Of a stretch of 64,000 nucleotides of DNA, positions 57,864 to 64,000 are shown piece after piece (within the stretch, counting starts at the first letter, position 1; the number at the start of each line of letters is the position of its first letter). Under the pieces are notes generated by a model. It ran no database searches and was not told the origin of the DNA. It saw only the letters and a list, made by a program, of their open reading frames with translations. Source of the stretch: JBBQFI01 sp038237805 (GTDB lineage Bacteria > Verrucomicrobiota > Verrucomicrobiia > Chthoniobacterales > UBA10450). The stretch spans positions 252,122 through 316,121 of the forward strand of contig JBBRYI010000002.1 of the NCBI GenBank assembly GCA_038237805.1, in the 5' to 3' direction. Both the position numbers and the translations under genes were made by a program.

Positions 57864-59897
57864 ATGCACGTTCTTCTGCAACGACTATGCGATCGCCCTA
57901 TCCGAAAAAAAATCACGGTCGTGATCATGCTGATTGCTGGCGTGGTGCTGCTTATCGCCTTCGCCGCGTTATTCGGCTTCCAAGCTTATACACTTAGACA
58001 ACAATCCGCGCACGAACTCGCCGTTGTCGGTGAAATCACGGCACATAATTGCGCTGCGGCCGTCATGTTCAAGGATGAGGAAGCCGCTCGCCAAATCCTT
58101 GGCGGGCTTAAGGCGATGCCGCAGATCGTTAGTGCTCGACTCGAGCCGATGGACCAGCAGCGGCTGGCCTTTTTCGGAGGGATGCGAGATGAAGTGGAAA
58201 TCAAAGCGGCGCGCTTGAAGTCCGGCTTTCGCATCGACGGCAATCGAATCCTCCTCGCGCAGCCCGTGATGCTCAACGGCACCCGGGAAGGAACGCTTTA
58301 CCTCCTGGCAGATTTGCACGCGATGACGTCGCAATTGCTCAGGCTCTACGGCGGCATCTTTGCTCTCGTTCTCGCTGCCTCACTCCTTCTTGCGTTTCTG
58401 CTTTCGAGCCAATTCCTGCATTTCATCACGAACCCAATCCTGCGGCTCGCCGAGACTGCGCGCACGGTTGCGGACGATAAGGACTATTCCGTGCGGGCAA
58501 ACAAAGTGTGCAGCGACGAGGTGGGAGTTTTGACCGATGCATTCAATCAGATGCTGGCCCAAATCCAATCGCAAGACAGCGCCTTGCACGGTGCACAGAA
58601 AGAATTGCAGGAACAAGTCAATGCGCTCCAGCGCGAAATCAGCGAGCGCGAACGCGCGGAAGCGGCGCATGCGCGTCTCACGGCAATACTGGAAGCGACA
58701 CCGGACATCGTCATGAGCGCCGATCCGACCGGTACCGCATTCTATCTGAATCATGCAGGGCGCAAAATCGTAGGGCTCGCTGAAGACCGAGATATTTCCG
58801 AAATAAAAACGCTCGATTTTCATCCCCGCTGGGCGCGCGACCTCATCTCAAACGAGGGTTTTCCGGCCGCCGTCAAAGACGGATCGTGGGCCGGAGAGAC
58901 CGCCATCCTGAATAGCGACGGGCAGGAAATTTACGTTTCGCAGGTGCTCATCGCGCATAAGAATTCGGCGGGCAAGCCGGAATATTTTTCGACCGTGATG
59001 CGCGACATAACTGAGCGGCGACAGGCCGAGGAAGCATTGCGCCTTTCGCAGCAAAAGTTACTCGAAACCTCTCGCCTCGCCGGCATGGCCGAAGTAGCTA
59101 CCGGCGTTTTGCACAACGTCGGCAACGTTCTTAATAGCGTGAACGTTTCCGCTAGCTTGGTCGTGGAGAAGCTGCGGCGGTCGAAGGCGCCAAAGCTCGC
59201 CAAAGCGGCCGCGCTTCTCACCGCGCAAAATGGCAACCTTGGCGAGTATCTCACCAACGATCCGAACGGACAGAAATTGCCCGGCTATCTTGCCAAGCTC
59301 GGCGAATTCTTCATTGCCGAAAACGCGGAGCTTCTGGAAGAGGTCGATCAACTCGGGCGCAACATTGAGCACATCAAAGAGGTCGTGGCCATGCAGCAAA
59401 GCTACGCCAAGGTTAGTGGGGTTTTTGAGAATCTGCCGCCGCACCGTCTGGTCGAGGATGCGATTGCCATGAACATCGGCGCATTCCAGCGCCACGGTGT
59501 TGTCCTTACTCAGCAATTCTCGCCGGTACCGCTCGTGCGCGTGGATCGGCACAAAGTTCTGCAAATTCTCATCAATCTCTTTCGCAACGCGAAGTATGCG
59601 CTTGATGAATCCAAACGCACCGACAAGCGTATCACCATTTCCATTTTCGCCGTGAACGAACGCGGCGTGCACATCGTTGTCGCGGATAACGGCATCGGCA
59701 TCTCACCGGAAAATCTCACACGCATTTTCGCGCACGGTTTCACCACCAGAGAACAGGGTCACGGGTTTGGATTGCATAGCGGCGCGTTAGCGGCGCACGC
59801 GATGGGCGGATCGCTTTCGGCGGCGAGCGCGGGCACTGACCAGGGCGCCACTTTCACTCTTGAGCTTCCCGTCGCCTCAATCACATCGAAGACATGA
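57864..59897 (+). CDS. Membrane sensor histidine kinase (CHASE8-HAMP-PAS)
   Basis: A 677-residue kinase. Two membrane helices (about 20-45 and 160-183) enclose an extracytoplasmic CHASE8-like sensor (FKDEEAARQILGGLKAMPQIVSARL). Then HAMP, a coiled coil, a PAS domain (ATPDIVMSADPTGTAFYLNH), an unusual HisKA with phospho-His in ATGVLHNVGNVLNSVNVS, and HATPase motifs (NLFRNAKYALDES, DNGIGIS, GHGFGLH). ATG 57864 has GGAGG 15 bases upstream. It is co-translated with the next gene by ATGA overlap. Confidence 0.88.
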   Translation: MHVLLQRLCDRPIRKKITVVIMLIAGVVLLIAFAALFGFQAYTLRQQSAHELAVVGEITAHNCAAAVMFKDEEAARQILGGLKAMPQIVSARLEPMDQQRLAFFGGMRDEVEIKAARLKSGFRIDGNRILLAQPVMLNGTREGTLYLLADLHAMTSQLLRLYGGIFALVLAASLLLAFLLSSQFLHFITNPILRLAETARTVADDKDYSVRANKVCSDEVGVLTDAFNQMLAQIQSQDSALHGAQKELQEQVNALQREISERERAEAAHARLTAILEATPDIVMSADPTGTAFYLNHAGRKIVGLAEDRDISEIKTLDFHPRWARDLISNEGFPAAVKDGSWAGETAILNSDGQEIYVSQVLIAHKNSAGKPEYFSTVMRDITERRQAEEALRLSQQKLLETSRLAGMAEVATGVLHNVGNVLNSVNVSASLVVEKLRRSKAPKLAKAAALLTAQNGNLGEYLTNDPNGQKLPGYLAKLGEFFIAENAELLEEVDQLGRNIEHIKEVVAMQQSYAKVSGVFENLPPHRLVEDAIAMNIGAFQRHGVVLTQQFSPVPLVRVDRHKVLQILINLFRNAKYALDESKRTDKRITISIFAVNERGVHIVVADNGIGISPENLTRIFAHGFTTREQGHGFGLHSGALAAHAMGGSLSAASAGTDQGATFTLELPVASITSKT

Positions 59898-62089
59898 ACT
59901 CCGCACCCCTAACGCTCCAGTCGGAGAACCACCGCATCCTCATTATCGACGACAATCCGTCGATTCACGAAGACTTCCGAAAAATTCTCGGTCCCGCCGA
60001 TGCCAAACTGGCTAAGGAGCTCGATGCCGATGAAGCGGTGCTCTTTGGGGATACCGCCAGCGCTTCGCGGCCATGGAGTTTTCAAATCGACTTTGCCTTC
60101 CAAGGGCAGGAGGGACTGGAAAAAGTTCGTGCGGCGTTCGCCAAAAGCGAGCCTTACGCGGTTGCCTTCGTCGATGTACGCATGCCGCCCGGCTGGGACG
60201 GAATCGAAACGATCACACGCATCTGGAAAGAATTTCCCGATCTGCAAATCGTCATCTGCACCGCGTATTCTGATTACTCATGGGACGAGATCGCTAAATC
60301 CGTTGGTAGCACCGACCAGATGCTCGTGCTCAAAAAACCTTTCGATAACGTTGAGGTCTTGCAAATGGCACACGCCCTCGCGAAAAAATGGCAGCTGACG
60401 CAGATCGCACGCCGCCAGGTAGAGGAACTCGATGTGCTCGTGAATCAGCGCACGGCGGAATTGCGCGCGGCCAATGCGCAGCTTACCGGCGAAGTCGCGG
60501 AGCGCGCGGCTGCCGAAGAAGCACTGCGCCGCTCCGAGGAACGTTTCTCCAAAGCTTTTCATAGCAGTCCTATTCCAATGATCATTCAGCGACCTGATGG
60601 GAAAGGCTGCCTTGATGCGAACGCCAGCTTTCTTGAGTTAATCAATGCCGAACGCGACTCGGTGTTGGCCGGCGAGACAACATTGTGGGCAGATGAGGCA
60701 ACAGCTACCGCCATCCGCGAGGAGCTCGCCGGGCGACATGTGGTTCGTAATCTGGCGACCACTATCCGCACGACTGGCCCAGAGACACGCGAAGTTCTGG
60801 TCGCAGCGGAGAACCTCGAACTCGGCAACGCTCCCTACTACCTCCTCATCCTGCAAGACGTCAGCGACCGGGTGCGTTTGGAAAACGAACTTCGCCAGGC
60901 GCAAAAAATGGAGGCGGTCGGCCGTCTCGCCGCAGGCGTTGCGCACGATTTCAACAACATCCTCACAGTTATTTTAGGCAATACCTCGATGCAGCTGCGC
61001 AACCCGCACCTCGACGAAAAGCTCACCTCCTCTCTGCAACAGGTGGAACGCGCCGCGGAACGCGCCACCGCCTTGACCCGCCAGCTGCTCGCTTATAGCC
61101 GCAAACAAATTATTCAGCGCCGCCCGCTCGCACTCGATGAAGTAGTTGAGCAGACTGTCGCGATGTTACGCCGGATCATCGGCGAACACATCGCGCTCGA
61201 CATGCAACTCGCGGCCGATCTGCCACCGATTTTTGCCGATTCCAGCAGTGTCGATCAGGTGGTGATGAATCTGGCGCTCAACGCGCGCGACGCCATGCCC
61301 GACGGCGGCAAACTGACCCTTGCCGCAGTCCAGGTTGAGATTGACGAGGCGGCGTGCGCGCGAAATCCCGAAGCGCAGCTGGGACCGCACGTTTGTCTGG
61401 CGGTGAAAGACACAGGCCATGGAATGGACGCAGCGACCGTTGCCCGTATCTTTGAACCGTTCTTTACGACCAAGGCGCCGGGGAAAGGCACGGGTATGGG
61501 ACTCGCCACCGTCTACGGCGTGCTTAAACAACACGGGGGTTGGATTGAAGTGGAGAGCGCTCCCGGGCGCGGCACTACAGTTCGCGCCTTCTTCCCGCTT
61601 AGCGCAGATGGAGTGACCCCAGATTCCGTCGAGCCTAAGAGCACGCCTGCCGAGTGCGCGCCTACTGAAAACACTACTATTCTTGTGGTCGAGGATGAGG
61701 AAATGTTGCGCGAGTTTGTAAGTGATTCGCTCGGTGTGTTGGGTTACCGCGTGTTGCCTGCAGCCAATGGTCGGGCTGCGCTTGAATTATGGGCAGAGCA
61801 CCGCGAAGACATCGACCTGTTACTCACCGACATCGTCATGCCCGAGTCGATCTCGGGTCGGGAGCTGGCGCACAGGTTTCTTACGGAAAAGCCCAACCTA
61901 AAAGTGATCTTTACCAGCGGTTACAGTGCCGAATTGATAGGCACAGACTTTGAGAGCGAAAAGCAACACGCTTTCCTCGCTAAGCCTTATCTCCCAGATC
62001 GCCTTGCTCAGACCATTGCTGCGCACCTTCAATCCGCGCCCGCTATCGCTGCCGGTAGTGCCTCGGTCCTACCGGTGCTTACTTCCTGA
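59894..62089 (+). CDS. Hybrid histidine kinase with receiver domains at both ends
   Basis: A 731-residue soluble hybrid: N-terminal receiver (RILIIDDNPSIHEDFRKILG, acceptor D in AFVDVRMPPGWDG, LKKPF), coiled coil, PAS (SSPIPMIIQRPDGKGCLDANASF), HisKA (AAGVAHDFNNILTVI), HATPase (NLALNARDAMPDGG, DTGHGMD, GTGMGLATVYG) and C-terminal receiver (LVVEDEEMLREF, LLTDIVMPES, AKPYL). The N-terminal receiver would accept phosphate from the membrane kinase encoded just upstream, giving a relay of four steps. No DNA-binding output is encoded nearby. Confidence 0.9.
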   Translation: MNSAPLTLQSENHRILIIDDNPSIHEDFRKILGPADAKLAKELDADEAVLFGDTASASRPWSFQIDFAFQGQEGLEKVRAAFAKSEPYAVAFVDVRMPPGWDGIETITRIWKEFPDLQIVICTAYSDYSWDEIAKSVGSTDQMLVLKKPFDNVEVLQMAHALAKKWQLTQIARRQVEELDVLVNQRTAELRAANAQLTGEVAERAAAEEALRRSEERFSKAFHSSPIPMIIQRPDGKGCLDANASFLELINAERDSVLAGETTLWADEATATAIREELAGRHVVRNLATTIRTTGPETREVLVAAENLELGNAPYYLLILQDVSDRVRLENELRQAQKMEAVGRLAAGVAHDFNNILTVILGNTSMQLRNPHLDEKLTSSLQQVERAAERATALTRQLLAYSRKQIIQRRPLALDEVVEQTVAMLRRIIGEHIALDMQLAADLPPIFADSSSVDQVVMNLALNARDAMPDGGKLTLAAVQVEIDEAACARNPEAQLGPHVCLAVKDTGHGMDAATVARIFEPFFTTKAPGKGTGMGLATVYGVLKQHGGWIEVESAPGRGTTVRAFFPLSADGVTPDSVEPKSTPAECAPTENTTILVVEDEEMLREFVSDSLGVLGYRVLPAANGRAALELWAEHREDIDLLLTDIVMPESISGRELAHRFLTEKPNLKVIFTSGYSAELIGTDFESEKQHAFLAKPYLPDRLAQTIAAHLQSAPAIAAGSASVLPVLTS

Positions 62090-62143
62090 AAGGGCCTTCA
62101 GGCGCAAGCGGGAGTTGGTTTGGTACGCGCCGAATCGCTAAGA

Positions 62144-62219
62144 TGGAGCCGGCAGACGGATTCGAACCGACGACCTGCTGATTACAAATCAGCTGCTCTA
62201 CCAACTGAGCTATACCGGC
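62144..62219 (-). tRNA. tRNA-Thr (anticodon TGT), CCA encoded
   Basis: The minus strand reads as a full cloverleaf: acceptor GCCGGTA pairing with TGCCGGC, D arm TAGCTCAGTTGGTAGAGCA, anticodon arm CTGATTTGTAATCAG with TGT (threonine), T arm with GGTTCGAATCC. The discriminator base is T at 62147, and CCA (62146-62144) is encoded. It lies between the hybrid kinase gene and the integrase gene. Confidence 0.95.
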
Positions 62220-62447
62220 GTTTACGAGGGAAGATAGACGTTCTCAGCGGAGTCCAAAACAACAATCTTATACGGCAATCCTATACGCTGTGATTTCGCA
62301 CGTTATGCGATTCGCATCGTTGCTCTGCACGTATTTCCGGCGAGCCGCAACGAAACGCAAATGTCAGTCTAATCTGCCACTGGTTGATCCCGCGAGGCTG
62401 CTCCGCGGGTTGAGCACGGAGAGCTACAGGTCGGCTCATGGTCAACG
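62220..62447. other. Spacer between tRNA-Thr and the integrase gene
   Basis: 228 bp without a gene. It contains a CCCGCG...CGCGGG hairpin at about 62387-62409 near the integrase start. I find no copy of the tRNA 3' end, so no attachment-site duplication is visible in it. Confidence 0.4.
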
Positions 62448-63590
62448 GTGGTGACGGTCGGCATCACGCCGCGTCACCGTCCTGTGAGCACGTCGAACGA
62501 ATCCGAGTGGGAAACAACTGCGGTCCAAAACCTGACGCGGTTCCGTGCATCGGGTACGTACTTCGCGCGCTTTCGAGTCGGCAAGAAGCTCATCTGGAAA
62601 AGCCTAAAGACGACGGTGTTCTCCGTCGCGAAACAGCGGTTGGGGGACATGATCCGCGAACATCGCGCAAAGGTGGAATCGGTGACCGCGTTCGCGAATG
62701 GTAAGATGAATGTGGGCGATGCTACTGAGGTTTATCTCCGCAAAGTCCAGGCGAACGTTTCGCTCAAACCACGTTCAAAAGATTATCGCGAGATGATGAT
62801 AGCCTTCATCCGCCGCTCGTGGCCAGCGCTCATGGAGACGGATGTGCGCAAGGTGACTGAGCGGGACTGTGAGGGCTGGCTGATGCGCTACCAGCAGCAA
62901 TACGCGCCGACGGTGGTGAACAATAGCATCGGAACTTTGCGGGCGGTGTTTGATGAAGCGATCAGCACCGGAGCACGGTTCAACAATCCCGCCGCCGAGC
63001 TGGCACGCGTGAAGGTCCGAGCCAAGCGGCTTGAGTTACCTTCACGCGAAGAGTTCCTGCGCTTCGTCGAGGAGATCCGCACGGCGGGTGCGCGACAATC
63101 CAAAGATTGCGCCAACCTCGTGAAATTCCTCGCTTACAGCGGCGTCCGGATCGGTGAGGCGAAGTTTGTCATGTGGGCTGATACGAATTTCGGCCGGCGC
63201 GAACTGCACGTGCGCGGCGATCCCGAGACGGCGACGAAGAACGGCGAAACGCGTTACGTACCGATGATCCCTGAGCTTGAACAAATGTTGACCGAGCTCC
63301 GTTCGCAGCGTGCGGGCGAGCCGGCCTCAAAAACAGTGATGCGCGTATTCGAATGCCAGAACAGCATGACCCACGCGGCGGAGAAGATCGGCATGAAACG
63401 GATCACGCATCATGATTTGCGGCACCTCTTTGCGACGATCTGTATCGAGAGCGGCGTTGATATTCCCACTGTCTCGCGATGGCTCGGCCACAAAGACGGG
63501 GGCGCTTTGTGCATGAAGACCTACGGACACTTGCGACAGGACCACAGCTTCGCGCAAGCGCGTCGCGTGAGCTTCGGCATCGTCGCGTGA
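62448..63590 (+). CDS. Tyrosine recombinase / phage-type integrase
   Basis: A 380-residue site-specific recombinase starting at GTG (62448). Catalytic residues of the R-H-R-H-Y set: R234 in YSGVRIGEA, H322 and R325 in HHDLRHLFA, H348 in WLGHKDG, and the nucleophile Y359 in KTYGHL. An N-terminal SAM-like core-binding domain lies around 85-190. A downstream GTG at 62484 is an alternative start. It is next to tRNA-Thr and convergent with an excisionase-like gene, marking the edge of a possible integrated element. Confidence 0.9.
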   Translation: MVTVGITPRHRPVSTSNESEWETTAVQNLTRFRASGTYFARFRVGKKLIWKSLKTTVFSVAKQRLGDMIREHRAKVESVTAFANGKMNVGDATEVYLRKVQANVSLKPRSKDYREMMIAFIRRSWPALMETDVRKVTERDCEGWLMRYQQQYAPTVVNNSIGTLRAVFDEAISTGARFNNPAAELARVKVRAKRLELPSREEFLRFVEEIRTAGARQSKDCANLVKFLAYSGVRIGEAKFVMWADTNFGRRELHVRGDPETATKNGETRYVPMIPELEQMLTELRSQRAGEPASKTVMRVFECQNSMTHAAEKIGMKRITHHDLRHLFATICIESGVDIPTVSRWLGHKDGGALCMKTYGHLRQDHSFAQARRVSFGIVA

Positions 63591-63600
63591 TTCTGCGCGC

Positions 63601-63810
63601 TTACGCTTTTAGCAACCGGAGTAATTCTGTGCGCGGCACGAGCAGCTTGCCGCGTAATGCACGACAGGCGCGAAGTTTCCCGCGCTGAATAAGCCGATAG
63701 ACGCTGAAGTAATCGACACCCAGGAGGTCGGCTGCTTCGTGCACGGAATAGGCGAGACGCTCCGGCTCAGCAGCAGGCTGAAGAGAAGGAGAGGAGGTGG
63801 ACGGTTCCAT
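63601..63810 (-). CDS. Excisionase-like HTH DNA-binding protein
   Basis: A 69-residue protein with a MerR/AlpA-type helix-turn-helix (YSVHEAADLLGVDYFSVYRLIQRGKLRACRALRGKLLVPRTELLRLL, about residues 21-67), the HTH_17 fold of excisionases and small element-borne regulators. It is convergent with the integrase, 10 bp apart, an arrangement expected for an integration/excision pair. Confidence 0.82.
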   Translation of the reverse strand: MEPSTSSPSLQPAAEPERLAYSVHEAADLLGVDYFSVYRLIQRGKLRACRALRGKLLVPRTELLRLLKA

Positions 63811-63890
63811 ACAGGAACGCCGACGATATAGAGGCGCCGCCGCGCAACGGCTCTAACGGTGGAGCGACGAGCACTGCGCTCGTCACAGCG

Positions 63891-64000
63891 TTATTGATGG
63901 CGGTAGGTGCGGAAGAAGCGAACTTGCGAGCGCCTAAAAAGCCGACCTGTGATTTTGCCGGTGATGTAAGCAAGCACGAGCAACGCGATCGCTCCGAGAA
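63891..64000 (-). CDS. C-terminal end of a membrane protein (partial)
   Basis: Reading in from the right edge on the minus strand, an open frame runs from 63998 to the TAA at 63893-63891. It encodes a hydrophobic stretch (LGAIALLVLAYITGKITG) and a basic tail (RLFRRSQVRFFRTYRHQ). It looks like the end of a membrane protein whose start is outside the window. Support rests on composition only. Confidence 0.4.
   Translation of the reverse strand, partial: LGAIALLVLAYITGKITGRLFRRSQVRFFRTYRHQ

Noticed and set aside
62144..62219. tRNA-Thr as proven attachment site of the integrase
   Set aside because: No duplicated tRNA end was found and the integrase lies on the 5' side; only adjacency supports it.
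63767..63973. Minus-strand frame of 68 residues near the right edge
   Set aside because: It overlaps the excisionase-like gene start and the better-supported membrane-protein end, and has no recognisable features.

Overview
The window reads as chromosomal DNA of a free-living Gram-negative bacterium, most likely a soil Verrucomicrobiota of the Chthoniobacterales (Spartobacteria) type. This assignment is inferred from overall protein character: FlgO/TolB-TPR proteins, dockerin-tailed secreted proteins, many dispersed palindromic repeats and moderately high G+C. No rRNA is present to test it. Genes are dense, short operons are common, and 4-bp ATGA overlaps recur.

Layout: (1) 1-7.5 kb is a metal-response region. 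It holds the 3' end of one heavy-metal RND pump, a cysteine-rich secreted protein, a TolC-like channel and a full CzcA-type pump, then a DUF6428-ArsR operon with a recognisable promoter and operator. (2) 6.6-9 kb, minus strand: a porin and a PstS phosphate-binding protein. (3) 9-20.9 kb: a large dockerin-tailed secreted protein, small envelope and secreted proteins, an FkbM methyltransferase, a two-lobed aspartyl protease, an S9 peptidase, an NtrC-type regulator and a GT39-like membrane protein. (4) 20.9-40.5 kb is mostly housekeeping: glmM, scpB, lemA with TPM-domain proteins, rpoA-rplQ, a copper-amine-oxidase-like protein, a DEAD-box helicase, a rhodanese, sufE, carB, a cyclophilin, aguB, sodC and a YhaM-like HD protein. 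(5) 40.4-43.1 kb is a probable defence islet: a DNA methyltransferase divergent from a DUF262/DUF1524 (GmrSD-like) protein. (6) 43.1-55.6 kb: thiG, a small coupled gene pair, a split arginine dihydrolase/ornithine cyclodeaminase pair, polX, a lytic transglycosylase, priA, an ABC importer whose permease is frameshifted, and an MFS exporter. (7) 55.7-62.1 kb: a TPR signalling protein divergent from two translationally coupled histidine kinases. (8) 62.1-64 kb: tRNA-Thr(TGT), a tyrosine recombinase and an excisionase-like HTH protein, the edge of a possible integrated element.

The most unusual signal belongs to no gene. The 9-mer TCGTTAGGC occurs 22 times on the two strands (about 0.5 expected by chance), in coding and intergenic DNA and in several reading frames. 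It is missing from the metal, defence, kinase and integrase segments. It resembles a DNA-uptake-type or chromosome-maintenance motif. The second notable signal is a 132-bp palindromic repeat inserted in frame in carB, adding 44 residues; a related copy at 46.6 kb supplies the polX stop codon.
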